A DNA stretch of 21,777 nucleotides from a virus: IMG/VR virus record IMGVR_UViG_3300049255_000539, positions 1 through 21,777 of that record. One strand, given 5' to 3'. The position numbers and the translations under genes are program-made. How positions within the stretch are numbered: position 1 is the first letter of the stretch; each line of letters opens with the position of its first letter. This document shows positions 1-7,904 of this stretch, in pieces. The notes beneath the pieces were generated by a model that did not search any database, had not been told where the DNA came from, and worked only from the letters and a program-made list of their open reading frames with translations.

Positions 1-717
1 TCACAGCTGCCCGAGCAGGACTCGGCGGAGTCCGTCGGCGACGGCGGCGCGATCGGGCGGCCCCGCGGGCGCTCGGGGCGGCGGCTGTGCGCCGGGCCGA
101 TCACCCGAACCGAGAGCCCCACGCGCGGGCAGGTACAGCTTTGCGTCGTCCGTCTTGAGCCATTCGCGAAGGCCAGCGGCCAGCTCGACGTCGTCGAAGG
201 CGATCGACTGACCGTCCTCGGTCCAGCGCACGCGGCGCTCGGCGTCGACGAGCAGGCCGATGGCATGGCGGGCACGTACGCCTTCGATGCCGGCGACCGA
301 GAGCGCCTCCGTGAGCCGCTGGCGCAGCATCGTGTCGCGCGCGCGCGCACGCTCGGCGTCGCGCTCCCGCTCGGCCGCCTCCGCCTTCGTGGTGAGCTGG
401 GCGATCTGGTCCTGGAGCTTCTTCAGCTCCGGCGCCGGCTCGCCCTCGCCGGCCTTGCGGGGCGGGCTCTTACCGTCGCCGCCCTCCGGAGGCTTCGGCT
501 CGGGCTTGGGGAAGAGCGTCGCGAGCTCGTCGCGCAGCTTGGGGGCGAGCCCCGAGAGGGTCTTGTCGACCTTCTGCTCGAGCGCGCGGAAGCGCTCGGC
601 GAGCGCGGACTGGAGCTGCTCCTCGGTGACGTACTTGGGCGCCTCGCCTTCGGGCTTGGGCGGGTCGCTGCCTGCGGGCGGCGGCTGCGCCGCCCCGGGC
701 GGTTGCACGGGCTCCAT
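1..717 (-). CDS. Putative phage scaffolding / capsid-assembly protein
   Basis: The 238-residue product has a Pro-rich N-terminus, a helical segment with heptad-like spacing at about 30-70, a second strongly charged coiled-coil segment at about 97-130 (rich in Lys, Glu, Arg), and a Pro/Ala-rich tail. This low-complexity, coiled-coil layout, together with its place just after the head morphogenesis gene, fits a scaffold that guides procapsid assembly, as in many siphophages. There is no diagnostic motif, so the role rests on position and composition. The start is well supported: AAGGAG lies 6 bases before the ATG. The TGA stop occupies the first three bases of the window, so the gene is complete. 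The major capsid gene would be expected just beyond the window edge. It could instead be another head accessory protein. Confidence 0.7.
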   Translation of the reverse strand: MEPVQPPGAAQPPPAGSDPPKPEGEAPKYVTEEQLQSALAERFRALEQKVDKTLSGLAPKLRDELATLFPKPEPKPPEGGDGKSPPRKAGEGEPAPELKKLQDQIAQLTTKAEAAERERDAERARARDTMLRQRLTEALSVAGIEGVRARHAIGLLVDAERRVRWTEDGQSIAFDDVELAAGLREWLKTDDAKLYLPARGALGSGDRPGAQPPPRAPAGPPDRAAVADGLRRVLLGQL

Positions 718-744
718 GCGGTCTCCTTGCTGTCGGGGGCGCGC

Positions 745-1677
745 TCAACGGCGCACGTACGGCTTGTGAGTGAATCGTCCGGTGAGCACCAGCGGCGAGC
801 GCCGGCCGTCGTCCATCGACTCGGTGAGGAACTCCGCTGCGTGCCGGCCGCTCTCCTCTCTGCGCTCGCGGATGACGTCTCGGACCGCGGACTTGTAGTT
901 CTCGTAGTCGAGGCCGATGTCGATGAGACGCTCCGGGTGCGGGATACGGACGATCTCGATGATGCAGCGGCAATTGGGGTGCACCGGAGGCACCGCGCCG
1001 AAGCTCTCGTGCATCCCCCGCACCTGCCCATCCTTGCCGAAGCAGTAGGAGCAGGTCTTGCGGTCGAGGACCGCGCTCCACACGCGCACGACCTCGTCGG
1101 CGAGCGGCGATCGGGCGATGTCGCGGTAGACGTGGCGTCGTTCGGCGTTGAAGGCACTCGCCGTCTCGGTCGCAGCGGTACGCTCGAGGCGGCGCTCCAA
1201 TGCCCGACCGGCAATCCGCAAGGCGTCGTCGGCGGGCTCGTCGCCGACCGCCATCGCGGTCGCCGAGCGGCTCCAGGCTGACGCGAGGCTGGCCGCTGCA
1301 CTGTGTGCCGCCGCGGTGTCGTGCTCCTCGCGGCCGTCCAGGGGCGTAATCGGCCCCGCCGCGAACGCGTCCTCGACCGTGCGGCGGGACGCGATGCGGG
1401 CAGCGCGCCGAACCTCCGCGACGGCGCGCTCGAGGGCCCCCTGCAAGCGGCCGGCGGTCCGCCGCACGGTGGCAAGGGCGATCCGCTCCCGGTCGAACGC
1501 GGGTGCGTGGCCGACGGAAGCCGCAGCCTGCTCGACGATGGGACGCGCCGCAGCGCGCAGCACGCCGAGTGCCGCGCGCTCGGCGCGGACCATCGCACGG
1601 AGGCTCCGTCGCTCACGATGAAGCAGCAGCGCGGCGGTAGCCGCCACCAGAGCCTTCTTCTCGGTCTCCTTGTCCAT
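745..1677 (-). CDS. Phage head morphogenesis protein (SPP1 gp7 / Mu F-like)
   Basis: The 310-residue product has a long helical N-terminal part. At about 199-240 it carries the family signature: a Trp, an Asp, Cys209-x2-Cys212, then PP-x-HPNCRC with His233, Cys236 and Cys238. In SPP1 gp7 and Mu gpF relatives this Cys/His block marks the conserved minor head protein domain, which binds the portal and acts in head assembly or DNA entry. The gene sits directly after the portal gene, as is usual. It starts 65 bases inside the 3' end of the portal gene. The sequence GGAGG three bases before the ATG supports that start; the next in-frame ATG (base 1593) would remove the overlap but lacks this support. 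Function is confident at family level. Confidence 0.9.
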   Translation of the reverse strand: MDKETEKKALVAATAALLLHRERRSLRAMVRAERAALGVLRAAARPIVEQAAASVGHAPAFDRERIALATVRRTAGRLQGALERAVAEVRRAARIASRRTVEDAFAAGPITPLDGREEHDTAAAHSAAASLASAWSRSATAMAVGDEPADDALRIAGRALERRLERTAATETASAFNAERRHVYRDIARSPLADEVVRVWSAVLDRKTCSYCFGKDGQVRGMHESFGAVPPVHPNCRCIIEIVRIPHPERLIDIGLDYENYKSAVRDVIRERREESGRHAAEFLTESMDDGRRSPLVLTGRFTHKPYVRR

Positions 1678-3217
1678 CGTCCTCCGTGCCGCCGCCGTGC
1701 GCGTGGGCGTCGAGCACGCCTTGCTCGTCGACGCCGTGTTCGATCTCCTCGCGGATGACGTCCTGCGTCTCCGGCGGGCAGTTGCCGACCAAAGCGAGGG
1801 CGATCTTCGTTTTGTAGGTCTTCGCGAAGGTCGCGCTCGGGATGCTGATCGCGTCGAGGGCGAGGGCTTCCTTCAAGATCCCGTCGCGATCCTCGAGCTC
1901 GTACTTGTCGAGGCCGTGTGCGGTCCACACGACGTTCTCGCCCCGCGCGGCCGACAGGCAGTCGTAGATGCGCTTGGCCGCGTCGCGTACGAGCGCGCCG
2001 TAGGCCGCCAGCACGATTTCCGTCGCGTGCCTGTCCTCGGCCTTGCTCGCCGCCGCTCGCGCGAGCGCTTGCTTGGTCGCTGAGACGCTCGAGGCCATCT
2101 GGTGGACGACCCGGAACATCTCGTCGACGAGCTTCTCGAGCTGCTTGTCGACCAGTTCGTAGGCCGCCCCGGCTGGCTCGGCGAACCCGATGTCGTCGTC
2201 GGCGCCGAGGACGACATAGCCCTTGCGGTTGAACTCGCCGCGCGGGTCCCGCCCGCGGCCGGGGTTCTGTTGCACCTCGCTCGGCATCGCCGCGCCCGGG
2301 GCCGTGACCTCCGGCCCGAGCTTGACGTACGGGACCGCGAAGAGGCTCTTGTTCTCGGCGGCGTTGAGCGCACTGCGGCGCGTGAAGTGCTCGCGGGCGA
2401 GCACGCCGAGCTTGTTGCCCACCCAGAGGCCCGCCGGGATGGAGAGCGCGATGATGGGGATCTGTTTGAACGTCGTCGTGCCGCCGCCGACGCGAGGGAC
2501 CTCGTCCTCGTCCTTGGGCGGCTCGTTCGGCTTGTACGGCGCCGTCCGGAAGAGTTCCCAGGCGGCGTGCTCGCCGCCCATGGTCCAGACCTTGAACTCC
2601 TCGACGATTCGGTCGCGCGATCCGGCCGGGGTCGCGCGCCGAACGATCAGTCGGTGCAGGATCGCCCACGCGAAGCCGCCGCGGTCGTCAGGCTCCCAGT
2701 CGATGAGCTCCTCGGGCTGGGCCTCGAACGCGTAGCCACGCGTGGCGCCCGAGTCCTCCTCCTCAGCGAGGCTCGCCGGCGCCTCGGGCCCTGAGGGCAG
2801 GTCCGCGATGACGAGACCCTTGCCCTTCACCAGGGCCGTGGTGAGCACTTCGCGCAGGAGCTTCACGAGCGGGGAGCCGCGCAGGTCTGCGTCGTGTGCG
2901 AAGGCCTCCCAGAAGCCGTCCTCCTTGGCCGGCGTCCCTGGCGTCGTCGGATCGGCCGCATCGGCCGCCTGCGTGACCGTCAGCTCCTGCGAGAACAGGT
3001 TCGCGACGAAGTAGTCGACGATCTGCCCCATGTACGCGAGGTACGAGGCAGCGCTCAGGCGCTCGCGGTAGCGCTCGCGGCTCTCGCCCACGAACTTCGG
3101 CATGTACCGGCTCGCCTTGTCGACGAGCTGGTAGCCGCCCACGTACAGATCGCCGAGCTCCTCCCAGCGTTCGGCCGTGTACGCCGGGTTACGCTGGCGA
3201 AGGACGCCGTACTTCAA
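1613..3217 (-). CDS. Phage portal protein (DUF4055-like)
   Basis: The 534-residue product lies between terminase large subunit and head morphogenesis protein, the standard portal position. Its N-terminus (about 10-70) shows the pattern of DUF4055-type portals: a Pro-x-Tyr-containing start, Trp18, an aromatic segment, then a Tyr/Arg-rich stretch near 'ERYRERLSAASYLAYMG'. The region near residues 120-140 ('TTALVKGKGLVIADLPSG') resembles the conserved core of that family. Portals form the dodecameric vertex ring through which DNA is packaged. The predicted start is TTG at 3217, preceded by AGGATGA, which also holds the stop of the terminase gene; the two genes are 3 bases apart. The last 20 or so residues are a Gly/Glu/Asp-rich tail encoded in the overlap with the next gene. 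The family assignment is from memory of sequence patterns. Confidence 0.85.
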   Translation of the reverse strand: MKYGVLRQRNPAYTAERWEELGDLYVGGYQLVDKASRYMPKFVGESRERYRERLSAASYLAYMGQIVDYFVANLFSQELTVTQAADAADPTTPGTPAKEDGFWEAFAHDADLRGSPLVKLLREVLTTALVKGKGLVIADLPSGPEAPASLAEEEDSGATRGYAFEAQPEELIDWEPDDRGGFAWAILHRLIVRRATPAGSRDRIVEEFKVWTMGGEHAAWELFRTAPYKPNEPPKDEDEVPRVGGGTTTFKQIPIIALSIPAGLWVGNKLGVLAREHFTRRSALNAAENKSLFAVPYVKLGPEVTAPGAAMPSEVQQNPGRGRDPRGEFNRKGYVVLGADDDIGFAEPAGAAYELVDKQLEKLVDEMFRVVHQMASSVSATKQALARAAASKAEDRHATEIVLAAYGALVRDAAKRIYDCLSAARGENVVWTAHGLDKYELEDRDGILKEALALDAISIPSATFAKTYKTKIALALVGNCPPETQDVIREEIEHGVDEQGVLDAHAHGGGTEDDGQGDREEGSGGGYRRAAASS

Positions 3218-3220
3218 GGT

Positions 3221-4573
3221 TCATCCTGGCGGCAGGTTGTCGAAGTCACGAACGACCGGCTGCGCCTCGATCAGAAGCTCGGTCATGCCCCAGACCAGGG
3301 CGTCCATCCGATCGGGGCTCACGCTCCGGCTCTGGCTGGAGAGCACGCTCTCGCGTCGGCTCCGGGACGCAACTGCGCTCGGGTCCCACGCGCACATCTG
3401 GTCCTCGAGCTTCGGGAAGCACCCGACGTGGTGCACGCGACCCTGCTCGTAGAGCCCGGCGACCGGCTCGGCGCGGATGGTCTTGCCTCGCGTGGCGACG
3501 ACGCCCTTGTAGGGGATGCGCGGGTCGAGCGTGCGGAGGTTCGACTCGACGAGGGCGCCGCCCTGGTTTCGCTCAGCGATGATCCGGTCGGCCTGGTGCG
3601 TGTGGTAGGCGTCGACCGCCTTGCGCGCCCATTCGTACGGCGAGAACCGTCCCGAGTGGTCGGCGAGCACGTAGCCGTGCCCGTCAACGCCCAGGCCCAC
3701 GACCACGATGCCGGTCTCGTTCGACGACTCGCCGCTCGATACGGCGGGGTCGATGGCGACCACGATGCGGAGCAGCGGCGGGTGCTCGCGCACGCGCCCC
3801 TTCTCGATGTCGTCGCGGCGGAAGATCGCCCCGGGGTTGTCGTCGAGAAGCTCGGCGAGAAGCTCCTGCTGCCCCAGCCGCGTGCCCTCGTACTGCCGGA
3901 CGATGGAGTCGTAGAACGCGCCGGCGAGGTGTGCGCGGTTCTCGTACGTCGTGCCGCGCGTCACCACCGTCGTAGGCAGGGCGATGAGCTCGCGGATGAG
4001 CGGCGTCGGGCGTGGGGTCGTCGTGACGATGACGCGGGGATCGGCGCCGAGGCGCAGCCCGAACATGAGCTGGTCCCAGGCCTCCGGGTAGCGCCAGGCG
4101 GCCAGCTCGTCGGTCCACGCAGCGTCGTGCTGCGGGCCGCGGAGACGGTCGGGTTCGTCGGCCGAGTACAGCGACGCGATGGCGCCGTTGCGCCAGCTGA
4201 GACGTCGCTTGCTCGGCTCGTACAGCGGCCTGTTCCACGGCGGGCAGACGGCAACGATGCCGCTCTCGCCCTCGACGACAACGTCGCGGACGTCGGCGGC
4301 GGTCGCGGCGACGAGCGCGATGCGCCCTGCGCGCCCGGTTTCGACGAGGCCGCGGACCCACTCCGCCCCCGTCTTCGTTTTTCCGAAACCGCGTCCGGCG
4401 CACAGCATCCAGACGCGCCAGTCGCCCGGCGGCTCGAGCTGTTTGGGGCGAGCCCAGAAGGCCCATGTGTACTCGAGCTCCGCGCGTTCGCGCGCGCTCA
4501 AGGACGCGAGGATCTTCTTTCGGCGCGGCTCGGGCAGGGCGGCGAAGCGCTCGGCCAGAGATCGCTCCGTCAT
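3221..4573 (-). CDS. Terminase large subunit (ATPase and nuclease)
   Basis: The 450-residue product is the motor that packages and cuts phage DNA. The ATPase domain shows Walker A GRGFGKT (60-66) followed by TGAEW, Walker B acidic pair Asp155-Glu156 in 'AAWTDELAAW', and the coupling motif TTTP (184-187). The nuclease domain shows Asp275 in 'VVAIDPAVSSG' and Asp424 in 'SPDRMDALVW', which is the usual C-terminal metal-binding segment. The start ATG follows AAGGAA with 9-base spacing, and the gene begins 3 bases after the small subunit stops. One oddity is a Ser/Arg-rich stretch of about 21 residues at 398-418, between the Trp of 'MCAW' and 'SPDRMDA', where the relatives I recall have a short linker. 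Length is otherwise ordinary for the family. Confidence 0.96.
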   Translation of the reverse strand: MTERSLAERFAALPEPRRKKILASLSARERAELEYTWAFWARPKQLEPPGDWRVWMLCAGRGFGKTKTGAEWVRGLVETGRAGRIALVAATAADVRDVVVEGESGIVAVCPPWNRPLYEPSKRRLSWRNGAIASLYSADEPDRLRGPQHDAAWTDELAAWRYPEAWDQLMFGLRLGADPRVIVTTTPRPTPLIRELIALPTTVVTRGTTYENRAHLAGAFYDSIVRQYEGTRLGQQELLAELLDDNPGAIFRRDDIEKGRVREHPPLLRIVVAIDPAVSSGESSNETGIVVVGLGVDGHGYVLADHSGRFSPYEWARKAVDAYHTHQADRIIAERNQGGALVESNLRTLDPRIPYKGVVATRGKTIRAEPVAGLYEQGRVHHVGCFPKLEDQMCAWDPSAVASRSRRESVLSSQSRSVSPDRMDALVWGMTELLIEAQPVVRDFDNLPPG

Positions 4574-4576
4574 TCG

Positions 4577-5008
4577 TCAGGGTTCCTTGGGTGGGCGGCC
4601 GCGCTTCTTCGGCTCGTCCCCGCCGTCGATGAGGCGAGCGAGCTTCGCGACGAGCGACGCGCCGTCGTGTTCGATCTTCGCGTCGACCTTGATCCGGTCG
4701 TTGCGTCCGTACTTCTCAGGGAACCGGCGCTCGAGGCGCCACGCTGCCGCAGTCCAGTTCTGAGTCGAGGCCTTCAGAATGGTCGCCAGGTCGCGGGATT
4801 CGCTCTCGGCGACGGCCTTGTTCACGGCGGCGGCAAACGCCGCGTAGGGTGCGATGCCGCGCGCGCCCTTCTTCATCCACTCGTAGAAAGTGTCCTTGTG
4901 GATGCCGACGCATGCGGCGGCGGTCTCTACGTAGGCGCCCACGCGCAGGTGCAGCAGGATCTTCTCCTGCAGCTCGGGCGTGAGCTTGGTCTTCGACTGG
5001 CGAGGCAT
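4577..5008 (-). CDS. Terminase small subunit (HTH DNA-binding)
   Basis: The 143-residue product has an N-terminal helix-turn-helix: helices around 11-22 and 26-45, with 'AAACVGIHKDTFYEWMKKG' as the turn and recognition helix. A central helical segment ends in 'WRLERRFPEKYGR', a very common small-terminase signature. The C-terminal tail is basic (KKRGRPPK). Small subunits recognise the packaging site on phage DNA and load the large subunit, whose gene follows after 3 bases. I see no good ribosome-binding site for the ATG at 5008; a GGAGGT at about 5044-5049 is too far upstream and has no start codon behind it. The divergent region 5009-5201 probably holds the promoter of the late operon. Confidence 0.9.
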   Translation of the reverse strand: MPRQSKTKLTPELQEKILLHLRVGAYVETAAACVGIHKDTFYEWMKKGARGIAPYAAFAAAVNKAVAESESRDLATILKASTQNWTAAAWRLERRFPEKYGRNDRIKVDAKIEHDGASLVAKLARLIDGGDEPKKRGRPPKEP

Positions 5009-5201
5009 CGATCGTGCGTCCGTCGTCGCGGCGCGGCTTGTCCTACCTCCGCGCTCCCCGGAACGGGGACAACGGACCTGTCGAGGTCTGTGAGAGCTGA
5101 GCGGCGCGAGCGGGACTCGCTCGTGCCCCGGTCTCTACTGCGAGAAGCGAAGCGAGTGGTGCACCTTGACGTGGCGCCCGCTCGAACGAGACTAGGGCGC
5201 C
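5009..5201. promoter_or_regulatory. Divergent intergenic region with small hairpins
   Basis: These 193 bases separate the leftward terminase operon from the only rightward gene, so promoters for both should lie here. Visible structure includes CCCC-GGAAC-GGGG near 5056, GACCT-GTCG-AGGTC near 5075, and CGAGCG-GGACT-CGCTCG at 5107-5123. A TTGACG at 5166-5171 could be a -35 element for the rightward gene, but the expected -10 position (about 5189-5194) matches the consensus poorly. I could not define a -10 for the leftward side. The pac or cos site could also be here, because small terminases often bind near their own gene. Confidence 0.35.
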
Positions 5202-5420
5202 ATGAGCACGAACGTCCCGGTGGACCTGGAAGTCACGTGGGAGCAGATCATTGGCCTCGCGCGTTTGCTCGAGGCCTCGGCAATCGGGCGGAAGGTCCCA
5301 CCGGAGGACGCGGCGCGGCTCGTTCTCATGCTGCTCGAGTTCCAGAAGCGGCTCGTCGCGCCCGTGCGAGTCCGCAGTGCATCAGGTGCCGTGCTGGCCG
5401 CGCTCAGCAGGGTCGGCTGA
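5202..5420 (+). CDS. Small hypothetical protein, only rightward gene
   Basis: The 72-residue product is predicted mostly helical and has no motif I recognise. The reasons to accept it are codon use with G/C third positions throughout, as in the neighbouring genes, no longer competing ORF on the other strand, and a fit into an otherwise empty interval. It converges on the HisKA-receiver gene, whose stop lies 7 bases beyond its own, and it is divergent from the terminase operon. The ribosome-binding site is weak (AGGG about 4 bases before the ATG). If the TTGACG at 5166-5171 is a real -35 element, the transcript would begin close to the ATG and could be leaderless. A short gene on the opposite strand at a module boundary is often regulatory in phages, but nothing in this protein shows that directly. 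Confidence 0.6.
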   Translation: MSTNVPVDLEVTWEQIIGLARLLEASAIGRKVPPEDAARLVLMLLEFQKRLVAPVRVRSASGAVLAALSRVG

Positions 5421-5427
5421 ACGGAAC

Positions 5428-6054
5428 TCAGCAGCCGCGAACGAACGCGCGGATAGCCTTCTCGTCGTCCGGCCGCAGGACCGCGGAGCCCGCGCGCGCC
5501 AGGAACGAGGCGACCTCCGGTTCGCTTGCGCCGGTATCGAGGAAGCCCACCCTCGGCGGCGGCTCCTGTCGCGCGACGCGAACGAGCACCCATGCGGCTG
5601 CGATCGACGCGTCGCAGAGGATCGTCTCGAAGGGCCCTCCGCGTTCGATGGCCCGGAGGGCCGAGGACACACTGTCGCAGACGGTGACCGGTCGCCCATG
5701 AAGGGCCGTGCAGACGGCGGCCAGCGCTGGAACGTCGCCGCTTACGATCAGAGCGCCCCCGTGCAAGGCTGACGCGTACTGGTTCTGGCCTGCACCAAGC
5801 GGCATCAGGCCGGAGACCAGCCGACCGAGCGCCCGACGCAGCCGATCGAGCCCGGCGCGCGCGTCGTCGAGAGTCTCGTGTGCATCGCCAACCTGAGAGC
5901 GAGGAAGCGGGCCGGCGGGGTCGAGCGACTCCTCGAGGTGATCGAGCGAGGCGGTCAGGATCGCGAGGGGCGTGCTGACCAAGTGGCTGAGCAGCGCGTG
6001 CGCGAGCGCTTCGAGGTGGTCCCCCCCAGGGCCGTTGCCGTCCTCCGGGATCAC
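5428..6054 (-). CDS. HisKA plus degenerate receiver protein, no ATPase domain
   Basis: The 208-residue product begins with a histidine-kinase dimerisation helix. 'SHLVSTPLAIL' at 23-33 aligns with the H-box SHELRTPL, with His24 as the phosphoacceptor, and a second helix runs from about 55 to 85. No N, G1 or G2 box of a HATPase domain follows. Instead residues about 94-206 look like a receiver: 'ALIVSGDV' in place of the acidic pocket, Asp in 'ETILCDAS' at the phosphorylation position, and Arg where receivers have the conserved Lys ('AVLRPDD'). It could dimerise with or receive phosphate from host kinases, but it cannot phosphorylate itself with ATP. I place the start at GTG 6054, which overlaps the previous stop as GTGA; a TTG at 6096 is the alternative. 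The function is inferred. Confidence 0.7.
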   Translation of the reverse strand: MIPEDGNGPGGDHLEALAHALLSHLVSTPLAILTASLDHLEESLDPAGPLPRSQVGDAHETLDDARAGLDRLRRALGRLVSGLMPLGAGQNQYASALHGGALIVSGDVPALAAVCTALHGRPVTVCDSVSSALRAIERGGPFETILCDASIAAAWVLVRVARQEPPPRVGFLDTGASEPEVASFLARAGSAVLRPDDEKAIRAFVRGC

Positions 6055-6356
6055 CGAGCGGGAAGTATGCGACGGACCGAGCGGGTCGTCGAGCAAGCTC
6101 GCGAGAGCGGGGGCGAGCGCGCGCTCTTCATCCGCTCGAGGGCGCGCACTAGCTCTCGCAGGTCTCTCGCCGCCTTCGCCAGGATGGCGTGGTCATGCTC
6201 ATCGAGGGTCCCGTCGCTCGAGGCCGCCACCTCGGCGGCCAGCTCGTCGGCGCCCGCGAAGAGCTGCCGTAGTTCCTCAAGCCGACAGGGCTCGCGGCGC
6301 AGGCGGCGGGCGAGTTCAAGCGCGCGCTCCAGCTGCGTCCGCTGGAAGTCGAACAT
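6051..6356 (-). CDS. Small helical hypothetical protein upstream of HisKA gene
   Basis: The 101-residue product is almost entirely helical and highly charged from residue 5 to 78 (Leu/Arg/Glu/Ala-rich), with a Cys24. I recognise no family. It is coupled to the HisKA-receiver gene by a GTGA overlap, so the two probably act together. A four-helix or histidine phosphotransfer-like fold is possible from the helical pattern, and His54 or His56 in 'LDEHDHAIL' would be the only candidate phosphoacceptors; this is speculation. The last 20 residues are Arg/Ser-rich and less convincing. The gene starts 50 bases after the methyltransferase gene ends and has no clear ribosome-binding site. Confidence 0.6.
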   Translation of the reverse strand: MFDFQRTQLERALELARRLRREPCRLEELRQLFAGADELAAEVAASSDGTLDEHDHAILAKAARDLRELVRALERMKSARSPPLSRACSTTRSVRRILPAR

Positions 6357-6406
6357 CTACGAGATCTGTACGTCCAAAGCCCCGCCGCGGACGTACGGCT
6401 CGTCGG

Positions 6407-7774
6407 TCATTGCGGCCCGTTCGTCGGCGAATGTGCGGCCGGGGCTTCGTTCACGGACGAACTCGTCGAACGCCTGCGCGCGATCGCGGTCCCGGCCTGC
6501 TCAGGGGCGAGACCCATGACGGTCATGCGCTCGAGTGCGACCGCCACGTACTTCGGATCGAGCTCGATGGCGTTGCAGGCGCGCCCCGTCGCCTCGCAGG
6601 CGGCGAGCGTAGATCCCGAGCCGCTGAACGGCTCGAAGACGAGCCCTCCGGCGGGCGTGCTGTTGCGCACCATGGCGGCCACGAGCTCGGGAGGCTTCAT
6701 GGTCGGGTGCTCTTCGGACGCCTTCGGCCGGGGCACCTGGAAGACGCTCGTCTGCGCGTTGTCCCCGAACCAGCCCTCGCCGCCGCGCCCGCGACGACCC
6801 GGCCCCGGCGTGTAACCGAAGAGGACCGGCTCGTGGGCGTAATGGTAGTCGGAGTGCCCGAGGACCATCCTGTCCTTCACCCACACGAGCGTCTGGTGCA
6901 GCCGCCAGCCAGCGTGCTCGAACGCGAGGAGGAACTGCAGCGACAGGGCGCCGGCGGGGTGGGCGATGTAGATTGCCGCGCCCGGGGCGAGCGCATGCTT
7001 GTCGGCCGCTACGAACGCGGCGCAGAGGAACTCGAACAGGCGCTCGCCGGTCAGCCGGTCGTTCGCGAGCGTGAGCTTCGCCCTGGTCTTTCCGACGTAG
7101 GCCACGCCGTACGGCGGGTCCGTCCACATGCATCCCGCCCGCGCGTCGCCCATCACCCGGGCCACGTCCTCGGGCTTCGTGCTGTCGCCGCAGAGCAGCC
7201 GGTGCGTTCGGCCGGGGGCCGAGCGGCTCTCGAACGTCCAGAGCTGCCCCGACTCGGTGCCCCACTTGGCGCAAAGCTCGTCGGCTCGCGAGGGCTCCGC
7301 CTCCGCAGGCTCCCGCGCCTCGGGAGCCGCAGCGGCATCGGCGAGCAGCTCCGCGAGCTCGTCGTCGCTGAAGCCGGTAGCGGCGAGATCGGCCTCGTGG
7401 GCCTTGAGGTCCGCGAGGACCGCCGCGAGCATCTCGTCGTTCCAGGTCGCCTCCTCGCCCAGGCGGTTGTCGGCGAGCGCGAGCAGGTGCGCGTCGACGG
7501 GATCGAGGTCGAGCAGGCGAACCGGGACGCGATCCAGGCCGAGCTGCTGCGCAGCCTTCCAGCGCGTGTGCCCCGCAATAATCTCGCAGTTCGCTCGACG
7601 CGCGAGGATCGGCGCGCCGAACCCGAAGCGCTTGATGCTCGCGGCGACGGAGGCCACGGCGTCGTCGTTCTGGCGCGGATTGTCCGCCCAGGGCCTCAGG
7701 CTACTCGTCGGCAGCCACTCGGCAGCTGCTTCCGCGGCCGAGGGCGGTGCGGCGCTCTTCTTGGCCTTGGCCAT
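6407..7774 (-). CDS. ParB-like domain fused to DNA methyltransferase
   Basis: The 455-residue product has two parts. Residues about 18-120 are a ParB/Srx-type domain: 'NPRQNDDAVASVAASIKRFG' at 32-51, then 'IIAGHTRWKAA' at 65-75 and 'ADNRLGEEATWN' at 101-112. Residues about 180-430 are an S-adenosylmethionine-dependent DNA methylase: 'LLCGDS' at 193-198, catalytic TDPPYGV at 218-224 and cofactor motif FSGSGST at 383-389. The DPPY motif precedes FxGxG, as in beta-class N6-adenine or N4-cytosine enzymes. Such fusions are common in phages and are thought to modify phage DNA against host restriction, or to affect expression. No restriction enzyme lies beside it. The C-terminal 40 residues are low complexity. 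The ATG at 7774 gives the natural N-terminus MAKAKK, although I see no strong ribosome-binding site. Confidence 0.92.
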   Translation of the reverse strand: MAKAKKSAAPPSAAEAAAEWLPTSSLRPWADNPRQNDDAVASVAASIKRFGFGAPILARRANCEIIAGHTRWKAAQQLGLDRVPVRLLDLDPVDAHLLALADNRLGEEATWNDEMLAAVLADLKAHEADLAATGFSDDELAELLADAAAAPEAREPAEAEPSRADELCAKWGTESGQLWTFESRSAPGRTHRLLCGDSTKPEDVARVMGDARAGCMWTDPPYGVAYVGKTRAKLTLANDRLTGERLFEFLCAAFVAADKHALAPGAAIYIAHPAGALSLQFLLAFEHAGWRLHQTLVWVKDRMVLGHSDYHYAHEPVLFGYTPGPGRRGRGGEGWFGDNAQTSVFQVPRPKASEEHPTMKPPELVAAMVRNSTPAGGLVFEPFSGSGSTLAACEATGRACNAIELDPKYVAVALERMTVMGLAPEQAGTAIARRRSTSSSVNEAPAAHSPTNGPQ

Positions 7775-7860
7775 GCGTGGTGGCTGGAAAGGCCCGCGCT
7801 CGGCCACGGAGGCGGCGACTGGGCGCCGCGCGGCGAGCAGCGGGGTAGGGGGCTGCGGTC

Positions 7861-7881
7861 GCCCACGCGGCGAACGTGGGC
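7861..7881. other. Inverted repeat between small ORF and methyltransferase
   Basis: GCCCACG and CGTGGGC form a perfect 7-bp stem around a 7-base loop in the 130-base gap after the 68-residue ORF. No T-run follows on either strand, so a simple intrinsic terminator is not indicated. It may be a regulatory site or chance in GC-rich DNA. Confidence 0.3.
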
Positions 7882-7904
7882 CAACGTCGCGCCGCCGTCG
7901 CGGC

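Noticed and set aside
5192-5593. Leftward 133-codon ORF overlapping the rightward small gene
   Set aside because: Low-complexity Arg/Ala-rich frame that also cuts into the HisKA-receiver gene; the rightward frame has better codon bias.
2894-5701. Very long rightward ORF (935 codons)
   Set aside because: It runs antisense across portal, terminase large and terminase small, all of which have clear motifs. It is a GC-rich shadow frame.
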